From positions 18,753 to 82,752 of the forward strand of contig CADBJR010000006.1 in assembly GCA_902795065.1 (NCBI GenBank): a stretch of 64,000 bases of DNA, written 5' to 3'. Position 1 is the stretch's first letter; each line of letters starts with the position of its first letter. This DNA is from an uncultured Coriobacteriaceae bacterium (GTDB taxonomy: Bacteria; Actinomycetota; Coriobacteriia; Coriobacteriales; Atopobiaceae). Positions 1-7,939 of this stretch are shown here, in pieces. The position numbers and the translations under genes are program-made. Under the pieces are notes generated by a model, which saw only the letters and a program-made list of their open reading frames with translations, made no database searches and was not told where the DNA came from.

Positions 1-1
1 C

Positions 2-106
2 AAGAAGATCGAGCGCTTCGCGGGCAAGGACGACATCCTCTTCTCCTGCCGCCCCGGCGACGTCATCGCCAAGCCCGACCTGATCTTCAGCAAGTGCGAA
101 GAGTAG
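2..106 (+). CDS. C-terminal fragment of an unidentified protein
   Basis: Only the last 34 codons are inside the window. They end at a TAG at 104-106 and include the segment DILFSCRPGDVIAKPDLIF. A strong ribosome binding site and a PTS permease gene follow 62 bases later on the same strand, so it probably belongs to the same sugar operon. A PTS EIIA or EIIB subunit would fit the context, but no diagnostic phosphorylation site is visible in this fragment, so I give no function. Confidence 0.5.
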   Translation, partial: KKIERFAGKDDILFSCRPGDVIAKPDLIFSKCEE

Positions 107-168
107 CTCGCACCCGCTCTAGATACCAAGCATTTCTGTAAACACATCATTTGGAGGGGAAAAACTAA

Positions 169-1302
169 ATGGACGAGAACAAGAGCATTGGTCGTCAGAT
201 TCAGGGCGCCCTTATGACCGGCGTGTCCTACATGCTTCCGTTCGTCGTTGCCGGCGGTATCTACATCGCCCTCGGCTTCCTGTTCGGCGGCTATGACATT
301 CCGAGCACCGCTGTTCAGGGCGGCAACTTTGCTTCCACCACGTTCTGGATTGGCAAGATCGGCCTTGACACCTTCATGGTGCCCATCATGGCCGGCTTCG
401 TCGCCTACGGCATCGCTGACAAGCCCGGCATCGCCCCCGGTATGTTCGGTGGCTGGCTTGCCCTCGATCCCTGGGGTGCTGCTTCCAACGGCCTCAACTA
501 CGGTCCTTCCGGCTTTATCGGCGGCATCGTCGCTGGCCTTCTCGCTGGCTACATCGTCAACCTGCTGAAGAAGATTCCGCTGTCCGGCATGCTCCGCTCC
601 CTGCTCACCACGCTCATCATCCCGCTCGTGGGTGTCGGCGCTGTGTGCTACCTCATGTTCTATGTCGTCGGCGCTCCTCTTGCCGCTCTCAACGCTGCTC
701 TCACCAACTTCCTCGCCGGCCTCGGCCAGGGCTCCAAGATCCTGCTCGGCATCGTCCAGGGCTGCATGCTTGCCTTCGACATGGGCGGCACCGTCAACAA
801 GATCGCCTACGCCTTCGCAGTCGGCATGCTCTCCGGTGCTACCGATCCCGCCTCTGAGCTCTGCATGCCCATGGGCGCCAACTTCGTCGCTTGCTGCACG
901 CCTCCTCTGGGCATCGCCCTCGCCGTCCTGATCGGCAACGCCCTTGGCAAGAAGAAGTTCACCGCTGAGGAGCGTTCGACCGGCTCCGTCGCTGGCTGCT
1001 TTGTCGGCGCTGCCTGCATGATCACCGAGTTCGCCATTCCGTACGCCGTTGCCGATCCGTTCCGCGTCATTCCGTCCCTCATGGTCGGCTCTGCACTCGG
1101 TGCCGTTCTTGCCTACATCATGAACGTTGGCATCATCGCCCCGCACGGTGGCGTCTTCGTCATCTTCTTCGCTTGCTCCAACATCATCGGTTACTTCATC
1201 GCCCTGCTCGCCGGCTCCGCTGCTACCGCTGCCTGCCTGCTCGCCCTCAAGAAGGACGTCGAGGACGAGGAGATCGAGGAGGACGAGGATGGTTGGGCGT
1301 AA
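169..1302 (+). CDS. PTS fructose-family EIIC permease
   Basis: A 377-residue polytopic membrane protein of the fructose-type EIIC family, the sugar-translocating channel of a phosphotransferase system. It opens with GALMTGVSYMLPFVVAGG, a typical EIIC start, has about ten hydrophobic segments, and carries the conserved AFDMGGTVNKIAYAFA block near residues 202-217. The tail is very acidic (DVEDEEIEEDEDGW). There is no EIIB or EIIA domain in this polypeptide, so those must be separate genes, perhaps just left of the window. Start chosen at 169 after GGAGGGG. It is followed by cupin, isomerase and kinase genes that suggest a dedicated carbohydrate. The substrate cannot be read from the sequence. 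Confidence 0.88.
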   Translation: MDENKSIGRQIQGALMTGVSYMLPFVVAGGIYIALGFLFGGYDIPSTAVQGGNFASTTFWIGKIGLDTFMVPIMAGFVAYGIADKPGIAPGMFGGWLALDPWGAASNGLNYGPSGFIGGIVAGLLAGYIVNLLKKIPLSGMLRSLLTTLIIPLVGVGAVCYLMFYVVGAPLAALNAALTNFLAGLGQGSKILLGIVQGCMLAFDMGGTVNKIAYAFAVGMLSGATDPASELCMPMGANFVACCTPPLGIALAVLIGNALGKKKFTAEERSTGSVAGCFVGAACMITEFAIPYAVADPFRVIPSLMVGSALGAVLAYIMNVGIIAPHGGVFVIFFACSNIIGYFIALLAGSAATAACLLALKKDVEDEEIEEDEDGWA

Positions 1303-1322
1303 GCCTTAACCGCTTCATCTCC

Positions 1323-1349
1323 GCCGGGCCGGCATCGCGCCGGTCCGGC
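1323..1349 (+). other. Intercistronic GC-rich hairpin
   Basis: Arms GCCGGGCCGGC and GCCGGTCCGGC pair over 11 positions (one G-U) around a 5-base loop, between the EIIC and cupin genes. No U-tract follows, so it looks like an mRNA-stabilising or processing hairpin inside an operon and not a full terminator. Confidence 0.5.
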
Positions 1350-1418
1350 TCCTGCACCACCCTGCACTGCCGAGTCGAGTCGCGCATCTGACGGAATCTT
1401 CGCGAAAGGAACCGCACC

Positions 1419-2333
1419 ATGGCAAAGCTCATGGATATTCTCGAGCACTTCCCGTTCGACCCCGATAAGAAAGTCCCGATGCTGATCAGGAAGCAGGACT
1501 ACTCCACGGCCCTGTATCCGCCCAACGATGCGTCCACGTCGGACAACACGTTCACGATCATCACCACCGATACTTTCATGCTGGGCATCTACGAGCTTGC
1601 TCCCGGTTCGTGCTTCATGCCGCTGGACATCCATCCCGGCGACGAGTCCTACTACATCCTCCAGGGCCCGGTGGTCCAGAGGAGCGGCAACGGCCAGTTC
1701 TGCTGGCTCGAGACCGGTGACGGCCTGGTCATGCCCATGGGTGCATGGCACTCCGGCCACAACTTCACCGATCACAAGTCCCGCATCCTCTACTTCATCG
1801 CCCCGAAGGCGTGGGACGAGCACATTCCGCCCGCGGTCATTCCGTCCGATGAGGAGACCAAGTACTACAAGGGTGCCAACAACGATACGCTGCCCAACAT
1901 GCGCGGCGCCATCGAGACCGTCTCCCGCGAGCACTGCACCGACGACCTGGGCCACTTCCCGGTCGACGGCCCCGCGATGCGCGAGACCGGTGCCATCTAT
2001 CCGGTTCGTCACCTCGACAAGCTGAACAACATCCATGGCACCAAGCACCCCATGCTGCTCCGCTTCATCACGTCCAACGACTTCGGCAACTTCGGCGAGA
2101 TGATCCTTCCCGCCGGTGGGTTCGGCCCGCGCTACTCCGAGCCGGACAAGCACGAGGGTGACGGCGCCATCTACTGCGTCGACGGCCCCGTGACCATCAA
2201 CCTCAACGAGCTCCAGGAGAGCTTCGTCCTCGAGCCGGGCGACACGTTCTTCCTACCCGCAGGCACCTCCTACCAGCTCGTCAACTTCGAGGCGAAGCCC
2301 ATCAAGTGCGTCTTCGCCATCACGAAGCTCTAG
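1419..2333 (+). CDS. Double-cupin protein (possible sugar or sugar-phosphate isomerase)
   Basis: A 304-residue cytosolic protein with two cupin barrels. The first has LDIHPGDESYYILQG near residues 69-83 and GLVMPMGAWHSGHNF near residues 102-116. The second has KHEGDGAIYCVDGPV and LEPGDTFFLPAGTSYQLVNF near the C terminus. His and Glu in the first barrel could bind a metal; the second looks less complete. It starts at ATG 1419 after GAAAGGA and is followed by a terminator at 2351. The position between a PTS permease and an RpiB/LacAB isomerase suggests a step in carbohydrate breakdown, such as isomerisation. That role is inferred from context only. Confidence 0.7.
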   Translation: MAKLMDILEHFPFDPDKKVPMLIRKQDYSTALYPPNDASTSDNTFTIITTDTFMLGIYELAPGSCFMPLDIHPGDESYYILQGPVVQRSGNGQFCWLETGDGLVMPMGAWHSGHNFTDHKSRILYFIAPKAWDEHIPPAVIPSDEETKYYKGANNDTLPNMRGAIETVSREHCTDDLGHFPVDGPAMRETGAIYPVRHLDKLNNIHGTKHPMLLRFITSNDFGNFGEMILPAGGFGPRYSEPDKHEGDGAIYCVDGPVTINLNELQESFVLEPGDTFFLPAGTSYQLVNFEAKPIKCVFAITKL

Positions 2334-2350
2334 AACGCAGGTTGTGCGAG

Positions 2351-2386
2351 AAGGGCGCCGGCGAAATCCGGCGCCCTTTCTTCTTA
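2351..2386 (+). terminator. Rho-independent terminator after the cupin gene
   Basis: AAGGGCGCCGG and CCGGCGCCCTT form a GC-rich stem with loop CGAAAT, followed by TCTTCTT. The next gene starts only 17 bases later, so it may attenuate instead of fully stopping the operon transcript. Confidence 0.8.
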
Positions 2387-2402
2387 CAGAAGGGAAGTGC
2401 TC

Positions 2403-2855
2403 ATGAAAATCGCCATGGGAAGCGATGAGGCCGGTTTCGACCTCAAGAACCAGATCAAGGAATACATCGAGGCCAAGGGCCACGAGGTCGTGGACACGGG
2501 CTGCTACAGCAAGGATCCCGTGTTCTACCCCGAGATGGCCGAGGCCGCTTGCAAGAAGATCGTCGACGGGGAGTGCGAACGCGGCATCCTCGTCTGCGGC
2601 ACCGGCATCGGCATGGCCATGACGGCCAACAAGATGCCCGGCATCCGCGCTGCGGTGGGCCACGACATCTTCAGCGTCGAGCGCGCCGTCCTTTCCAACA
2701 ATGCACAGGTCATCTGCTTCGGCGCGCGCATCGTCGCGTTCCAGTACGTGACCAGGCTCGTGGATAAGTTCCTCGAGCTCTCCTACATCGACGGGCCTTC
2801 GACGCCCAAGATCGAGTGCATGATGAACATCGAAAACAAGTATGCGGGGCGATAG
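2403..2855 (+). CDS. RpiB/LacA/LacB-family sugar-phosphate isomerase
   Basis: A 150-residue member of the family that interconverts aldose and ketose phosphates (ribose 5-phosphate, galactose 6-phosphate, tetrulose phosphates). The conserved catalytic block ILVCGTGIGMAMTANK is intact, including the cysteine. The N-terminal motif usually read as SDHAG is SDEAG here: the histidine at residue 9 is glutamate. That residue sits in the substrate pocket, so a substrate other than ribose 5-phosphate is likely. ATG 2403 was chosen over GTG 2397 because AAGGGA lies 7 bases upstream. It ends 2 bases before the DhaK-DhaL kinase, so the two are translationally close. In tetritol pathways (LerI/DerI with LerK/DerK) these two families also occur together. 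Confidence 0.82.
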   Translation: MKIAMGSDEAGFDLKNQIKEYIEAKGHEVVDTGCYSKDPVFYPEMAEAACKKIVDGECERGILVCGTGIGMAMTANKMPGIRAAVGHDIFSVERAVLSNNAQVICFGARIVAFQYVTRLVDKFLELSYIDGPSTPKIECMMNIENKYAGR

Positions 2856-2857
2856 AT

Positions 2858-4600
2858 ATGCAGCGAATCATCAATGATCCCAACCTCGTCGTCGAGGATA
2901 TGCTCAAGGGTTTCCTGAAGTGCCACAAGGATCGTCTCCACGCCGATCCCAAGAATCCGCGCACCATCGTCTCGAATTCATTTAACGAGAAGCCCAAGGT
3001 CGGCATCGTCACCGGCGGCGGCTCGGGCCACAAGCCCGCCTTCATCGGCTACTGCGGCCGCAACATGGTCGATGCCGTGGCCGTGGGCGAGATCTTCTCC
3101 AGCCCCACCGCCGAGGCGTTCGAGCAGTGCATCCGCGCCGTCGACCAGGGCCTCGGCGTGGCCGTGCTCTACGGCAACTACGCCGGTGACAACATGAACG
3201 TCAAGATGGCCAAGCGCGCCGTCGAGAAGGACGGCATCGCTGTCAGCCTCGTCGTCGCCAACGACGACGTTCCCTCCGACCCCGTCGACCGCTCCAAGCG
3301 CCGCGGCGTTGCCGGCGAGATCATGATGTGGAAGTGCGGCGGTGCCAAGGCCGCCATGGGCGGCAGCCTCGACGAGGTCATCGCCTGCGCCCAGAAGGCC
3401 ATCGACAACACCCGCTCGGTGGGCATCGGCCTCGGCCCCTGCACCATCCCCGCCAACGGCAAGCCCAACTTCCACATCGAGCCGGGCACCATGGAGGTCG
3501 GCATCGGCCACCACGGCGAGCCGGGCGTCCGCGTCGAGCCGCTCAAGAGCGCCGACGAGATGGCCCAGGAGATGGTCGACATCGTCCTGCCCGACCTTCC
3601 CTTCGTCGCCGGCGACGAGGTCGTCGTGCTGGTCTCCGGCCTCGGCGCCACCCCCATCATGGAGCAGTACATCTTCTTCTCCAAGGTCTACGACCTCATC
3701 GAGGAGAAGGGCATCTCCATCTACAAGTCCTACGTGGGCGACTACTTCACCTCGCTCGAGATGAACGGCATCACCCTTACCGTCATGAAGCTCGACGACG
3801 AGCTCAAGGCCTGCATCGACATGCCCGTCGAGTGCGACGGCCTCACCCAGTTCGGCAGCATGCCCATCGCCGAGACCGTCGCCGCAGCCCCCGCCGCCGC
3901 CACCGTCAAGGCCGCAGAGGTCGTCGAGGACGCACCCGCCAAGGTCAAGGCCGCCCGCGAGCGCGTGGGCGCCACCATCGCCAATGCCGGCGGCGCCGCC
4001 ATCGCGCTCGCCATCTGCGATGCCATCCACGAGAAGGCCGCGTACCTCTCCGAGGTCGACGGCGAGACCGGCGACGGCGACCATGGCATCAACATGAACA
4101 AGGGCTTCCTCATGGCCAAGGAGCGCATCTCCGATGACATGAGCCTCACCGAGGCGCTCGGCACCATCGGCGACACCCTCGTGAAGGACATCGGCGGCTC
4201 CATGGGCCCGATCTACGGTACCTTCTTCGAGACGCTGGCAGACGGCCTCAACGTCCCCGAGTTCGACGCCATCGACCTCAAGGAGACCTTCGGCAACGTC
4301 GTCGACGCCCTGAAGGACCTCGCGGGTGCCAAGGAGGGCGACAAGACCCTCATCGACACCGCCGCTCCCGCTGCCCGCGCCTTCGCGGCCGCCCTCGACG
4401 AGGGCAAGTCGCTCGGCGAGGCGCTCGATGCGCTGGCCACCGGCGCCGCAGACGGCCTTGAGAGCACGCGCGGCATGCAGGCCAAGATCGGCCGCGCCGC
4501 CCGCCTCGGCGAGCGCAGCATCGGCCACCTCGATGCCGGCGCCACGAGCTGCGACATCATCCTCGAGACGCTCGCCAAGAGCCTGGCTGACCTGCTGTAG
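2858..4600 (+). CDS. DhaK-DhaL fusion kinase (dihydroxyacetone or ketotetrose kinase)
   Basis: A 580-residue ATP-dependent kinase of the dihydroxyacetone-kinase family. Residues about 1-330 are DhaK, with GIVTGGGSGHKPAF and GIGHHGEPG. His218 aligns with the histidine that binds the keto substrate covalently. A linker rich in Ala and Glu follows, then DhaL (about 370-580) with GETGDGDHGINM, the ATP/Mg site. Single-chain DhaK-DhaL enzymes use ATP, unlike the PTS-driven three-subunit form. Start is ATG 2858, just after the isomerase stop. The pairing with an RpiB-like isomerase resembles characterised L- or D-erythrulose kinases, so the substrate may be a tetrulose or another ketose. Glycerone remains possible. 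Confidence 0.88.
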   Translation: MQRIINDPNLVVEDMLKGFLKCHKDRLHADPKNPRTIVSNSFNEKPKVGIVTGGGSGHKPAFIGYCGRNMVDAVAVGEIFSSPTAEAFEQCIRAVDQGLGVAVLYGNYAGDNMNVKMAKRAVEKDGIAVSLVVANDDVPSDPVDRSKRRGVAGEIMMWKCGGAKAAMGGSLDEVIACAQKAIDNTRSVGIGLGPCTIPANGKPNFHIEPGTMEVGIGHHGEPGVRVEPLKSADEMAQEMVDIVLPDLPFVAGDEVVVLVSGLGATPIMEQYIFFSKVYDLIEEKGISIYKSYVGDYFTSLEMNGITLTVMKLDDELKACIDMPVECDGLTQFGSMPIAETVAAAPAAATVKAAEVVEDAPAKVKAARERVGATIANAGGAAIALAICDAIHEKAAYLSEVDGETGDGDHGINMNKGFLMAKERISDDMSLTEALGTIGDTLVKDIGGSMGPIYGTFFETLADGLNVPEFDAIDLKETFGNVVDALKDLAGAKEGDKTLIDTAAPAARAFAAALDEGKSLGEALDALATGAADGLESTRGMQAKIGRAARLGERSIGHLDAGATSCDIILETLAKSLADLL

Positions 4601-4621
4601 GCTTTTCCCGCATTTCGTTCA

Positions 4622-4658
4622 GAAAAGGGCAAGGGAACCATCCCTTGCCCTTTTCTTC
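4622..4658 (+). terminator. Rho-independent terminator after the DhaK-DhaL gene
   Basis: A near-perfect stem, AAAAGGGCAAGGGA paired with TCCCTTGCCCTTTT around loop ACCA, ends in a T-rich run. It separates the isomerase/kinase transcript from the HAD genes. Confidence 0.9.
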
Positions 4659-4740
4659 TGCGAGAATTGAACGGGAACGTTGAGGAAACCTCCATGAGGG
4701 GAGTATCCCCGGATGGAGGACGCATCAGGAAGGGACCGGC

Positions 4741-5562
4741 ATGATCAAGCTCATCCTCACCGATATCGACGGCACCATCCTTCCCAAGGGCCAGAAGGTC
4801 GTCTCCGAGAAGATGCTCGCCGCCATCCATGCGGCAATCGACGCCGGCATCCCCGTGGGCGTCGCCACCGGCCGCGCCGTCTCCGGTGCGCTGCCGACCT
4901 TCGGGGGAGACACCGCCTGCGTCCAGACCGCGCTCGCCACCAACGGCATGCAGGTCTATCTCAACGGCGATCTCATCCACGAGGAGTACCTCGACCATGA
5001 CGAGCTGCTGAAGGTTGCCGATGCGGTGCGCGCCATCCCCGGCGCAGGCCTCATCTGCTTCGGCGGACCCACGCTCAAGGAGGTCCATCTCGTGGTCGGC
5101 ACGGTCGAGGGCTTGCGCAAGAGCTTCCCGTCCTACGCCGACCTCGCGATTCCCGCGGACGACGTTCCGTCGTTCCCCATCGTGAAGGCCAACGTCTACA
5201 CGCCGACCGACCGCGAGACGACGCAGGAGGTCCTCGACACGCTCCGCGCGGCAGTCCCGGGCATCGGGTTCAACCTGCCCATGCCGGGCTTTTTGAACAT
5301 CGTCCCGCTCGGTTACAGCAAGGCCGACGGCGTGCGTATCCTCTGCGAAGCCCTCGGAATCGGCACCGACGAGGTCGTGGTGTTCGGCGACGGCGGCAAC
5401 GACCTCGAGATGCTCGGCGCCGTCGAGAACTCCGTCGCAGTCGCCAATGCGACCCCCGAGGTGCTCGCCGCAGCCCGCTGGCACATCGGCTCCTGCGCCG
5501 ACGAGGCGGTTGCGGATGTCATGAGCGCGCTCGCAGCGGGCGAGTGGCCGTTCGAGGAGTAG
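4741..5562 (+). CDS. Cof-type HAD-IIB phosphatase
   Basis: A 273-residue cytosolic sugar-phosphatase of the HAD IIB (Cof) class. Motif I LTDIDGTI with the nucleophilic Asp is at residues 6-13, motif II GVATGR at about 40-45, a cap domain with mixed alpha/beta content spans about 85-190, and motif III/IV is VVFGDGGNDLEML near 218-230. The family dephosphorylates sugar phosphates, flavin and pyridoxal phosphates. The substrate here is unknown. It lies 140 bases after a terminator, so it probably has its own promoter. It is followed 11 bases later by a second HAD gene with which it should be co-transcribed. Confidence 0.87.
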   Translation: MIKLILTDIDGTILPKGQKVVSEKMLAAIHAAIDAGIPVGVATGRAVSGALPTFGGDTACVQTALATNGMQVYLNGDLIHEEYLDHDELLKVADAVRAIPGAGLICFGGPTLKEVHLVVGTVEGLRKSFPSYADLAIPADDVPSFPIVKANVYTPTDRETTQEVLDTLRAAVPGIGFNLPMPGFLNIVPLGYSKADGVRILCEALGIGTDEVVVFGDGGNDLEMLGAVENSVAVANATPEVLAAARWHIGSCADEAVADVMSALAAGEWPFEE

Positions 5563-5573
5563 GGGAGAGCGCT

Positions 5574-6239
5574 ATGTTCGACGCGGTCATCTTCGACATG
5601 GACGGCCTGATGGTCGATACCGAGAAGGTTTGGGAGCACTCGAAGAAGGTCACCTGCGAGCGGCTCGGCATCCCCTTCTCGCATGAGTTCGACAGCCTGA
5701 CCCGCGGCACATCGGGCGCCACCTTCGTGCGCTGCGTCGAGGAGCACTTCGCCTCCATCGGGTACCCCGACGTCGACGGGCAGGCGTTCCTCGACGAGAT
5801 CTGGGGCCTTTCCGACCAGGCATTCGAGGAGGGCGGCGTGGACAAGAAGCCCGGCCTCGACGAGATCCTCGCGTGGCTTAAACAGCAGGGCATCCCCCGT
5901 GCCGTCGCATCCGGCAGCAAGCTCGTGCAGGTGCACCACCATCTCGCGCTCCTCGGCCTCGACGACAAGTTCACGATGGAGATCTCGGGCTTCGATATCG
6001 AGAACTCCAAGCCCGCCCCCGACATCTTCCTCAAGGCGGCGCGCGAGCTGGGTACCGATCCCGCACGGACGGTCGTGCTCGAGGACAGCTCGAACGGCAT
6101 CCGGGCGGCCCACGCCGGCGGTTTCATCCCCATCATGGTGCCCGACCATGAGTCGCCCGAGGAGGCTCACGGCCTCTACCGCTACGTCTGCAAGGACCTC
6201 TTCGAGGTGCGCGACCTGCTCGCTTCCGGCGTGGTGTAG
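5574..6239 (+). CDS. Beta-phosphoglucomutase-like HAD-IA hydrolase
   Basis: A 221-residue HAD of the IA class. Residues 5-11 are IFDMDGL, a four-helix cap follows, then ASGSKL (motif II), KPAPDIFLKAA (Lys of motif III) and VLEDSSNGIRAA (motif IV). These features fit beta-phosphoglucomutase-like or small sugar-phosphate phosphatases. The start at ATG 5574 follows GGGGAGAG; an upstream in-frame ATG at 5544 lies inside the preceding gene and was rejected. It is the last gene of the operon, ahead of a hairpin shared with the convergent PTS gene. Confidence 0.85.
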   Translation: MFDAVIFDMDGLMVDTEKVWEHSKKVTCERLGIPFSHEFDSLTRGTSGATFVRCVEEHFASIGYPDVDGQAFLDEIWGLSDQAFEEGGVDKKPGLDEILAWLKQQGIPRAVASGSKLVQVHHHLALLGLDDKFTMEISGFDIENSKPAPDIFLKAARELGTDPARTVVLEDSSNGIRAAHAGGFIPIMVPDHESPEEAHGLYRYVCKDLFEVRDLLASGVV

Positions 6240-6284
6240 CTTCAGAGAAGAGAAGCGCCTTCCGGCGCCAAGGCAGCATCATAG

Positions 6285-6314
6285 GGAAACGCCTCCCCTG
6301 AGGGAGGCGTTTCC
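6285..6314. terminator. Possible bidirectional terminator between convergent operons
   Basis: GGAAACGCCTCCC and GGGAGGCGTTTCC form a perfect 13-bp stem around CTGA, between the HAD gene and the convergent EIIBC gene. The flanking T-tracts are short, so efficiency is uncertain. A smaller hairpin (GCGCC/GGCGC) lies just before it near 6254-6268. Confidence 0.6.
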
Positions 6315-6378
6315 ATGAATCTTCGTCGTCCGGGTGCTTGTGGGAGGGGTTTCCGAGCGACTGAAGAAGGAGGGGCTG

Positions 6379-7800
6379 CTAGTCGATCTTGCCGCCGTTC
6401 TTCTCATACTGGCTCTTCTTGAAGAGCACGAAGAGCAGGCCGCCGACGACGGCGCCTGCGAGGATGGCGAGAACCCACTGGAACGCGTTCGTCACGACGG
6501 GGAGCACGAGGAAGCCACCGTGAGGAGCGGGATCGTGCACGCCGAGGAGCAGCGAGCCGATGGCGCCGATCGAGGAGCCGAGCATCATGATGGGCATGAC
6601 GGGCCAGATGTTCTTCGTCATGAAGGGGATGGCGCCCTCGGTGATGTGGGTGCAGCCCAGGACGAAGTTGACGAGACCGGCGTTGAAGTCGTCCTCGGAG
6701 AAGTACTTGCGGCCGACGGTGACGGCGAACGTGGTGATCAGCGGCGGGACGATGCAGGCGGCGGAGACGGCGGCCATGATGGCGGTGCCGGAACCGTCGG
6801 TGATGCCGGCGGCGACATCGGCGCCCATAAGGGCGGTGCCGGTGACGTAGGCAGCCTTGTTGACGGGGCCGCCCATGTCAAATGCGCACATGCAGCCGAT
6901 GGCGAGGCCCAGGATGATGGGGCTGCCGCCGGCGAGGCCGTTCAGGAAGCCCATCATGGCCTGGTTGATGGCGACCATGGGGCCGGAGATGAGCAGCATC
7001 ACGAGGCCGACGATGAAGGTCGAGCACAGCGGGTACAGGAAGATGGCCTTGAGGCCGTCGAGGCCGACGATGCCGCCGAGGAAGCCGAAGCCCGTGCCGG
7101 CGCCACCGGCGTCGATGAGGCCGGTCTGCGCGGAGACGGGAAGACCGGTGATGGCGATCATGCCTGCGATGAAGCCCGGGACGAGGGCGGGACGCTTGGC
7201 GATGGACTCGGCGATGTAGGCTGCGAGCACGGGAACCATGAGGTTCATGCCGATGCCGCCGATGATCTTGAGCATCGCGGCGAACGTGTTGTAGTCGGCG
7301 TTGGTGGAATCGAAGGAGTAGATGCCCCAGAGGAAGGACACTGCGGTGAGCACGCCGCCTGCGACCACGAACGGGAGCATGTGGCTGACGCCGTTCATAA
7401 GATGCTTGTAGATGATGTGGCCGACGGATTCCTTCTCATCACCTGCCGCGGGCTCGTCGGCCGCGACATCCGCCACGGTGCCCACGGGCTTCGCGGCGAG
7501 GGCACGGTCGATCAGTTCCTCGGCCGCTTCCTGGGAGAGGCACTTCGAGACGCCCGTGGAGACCATGGGCTTGCCGGCGAAGCGCTCGGCGTTGACGTCC
7601 TTGTCGGCGGCAACGACGACGGCCTTGGCCTGCCTGATTTCCTGCGGGGTGAGCTCGTTCTCAACACCCACCTGTCCGTGGGTCTCCACCTTGATGGTGA
7701 GCCCCTTGGCCTTAGCCGCCATTTGCAGCGCCTTCTTGGCCATGAACGTGTGCGCGATGCCCGTCGGGCATCCGGTTGCGGCAATAATGTCGTAAGCCAT
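6379..7800 (-). CDS. fruA: PTS fructose-family EIIBC
   Basis: A 473-residue membrane permease with an N-terminal EIIB domain and C-terminal EIIC. EIIB opens with AATGCPTGIAHTFMAKKAL; Cys11 is the phosphorylated residue. A linker rich in Ala, Asp and Glu (about 105-130) leads to EIIC, which starts GVSHMLPFVVAGG and contains CAFDMGGPVNKAAYV. No EIIA is fused or seen nearby. ATG 7800 was chosen because AAAGGGGT sits just upstream and EIIB starts there; the frame is open further upstream but without homology. The gene lies downstream of a PfkB kinase and an aldolase on the same strand, matching uptake, second phosphorylation and cleavage of a ketohexose. Confidence 0.9.
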   Translation of the reverse strand: MAYDIIAATGCPTGIAHTFMAKKALQMAAKAKGLTIKVETHGQVGVENELTPQEIRQAKAVVVAADKDVNAERFAGKPMVSTGVSKCLSQEAAEELIDRALAAKPVGTVADVAADEPAAGDEKESVGHIIYKHLMNGVSHMLPFVVAGGVLTAVSFLWGIYSFDSTNADYNTFAAMLKIIGGIGMNLMVPVLAAYIAESIAKRPALVPGFIAGMIAITGLPVSAQTGLIDAGGAGTGFGFLGGIVGLDGLKAIFLYPLCSTFIVGLVMLLISGPMVAINQAMMGFLNGLAGGSPIILGLAIGCMCAFDMGGPVNKAAYVTGTALMGADVAAGITDGSGTAIMAAVSAACIVPPLITTFAVTVGRKYFSEDDFNAGLVNFVLGCTHITEGAIPFMTKNIWPVMPIMMLGSSIGAIGSLLLGVHDPAPHGGFLVLPVVTNAFQWVLAILAGAVVGGLLFVLFKKSQYEKNGGKID

Positions 7801-7939
7801 ATCGCACCCCTTTCGTGTCGTGGCGACCCCTTCTAGGCACGCCAACTGCTGATATGCACACGGCTCCGCCCAGACTCCCTCCACGGGAGTTGTTTGAAAC
7901 CGTTGTTGCCAATTCGAACGAGCTCTGAAGGCCCGTAAA

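Noticed and set aside
2978-4528. 516-codon open frame antisense to the DhaK-DhaL kinase
   Set aside because: It is a GC-bias shadow: composition is Gly/Ala/Val/Asp/Leu-rich with no domain or ribosome binding site, and the sense strand has clear kinase motifs.
6334-7836. 500-codon open frame opposite EIIBC
   Set aside because: Low-complexity Asp/Gly/His/Glu composition, no start signal, and the opposite strand is a complete PTS protein.
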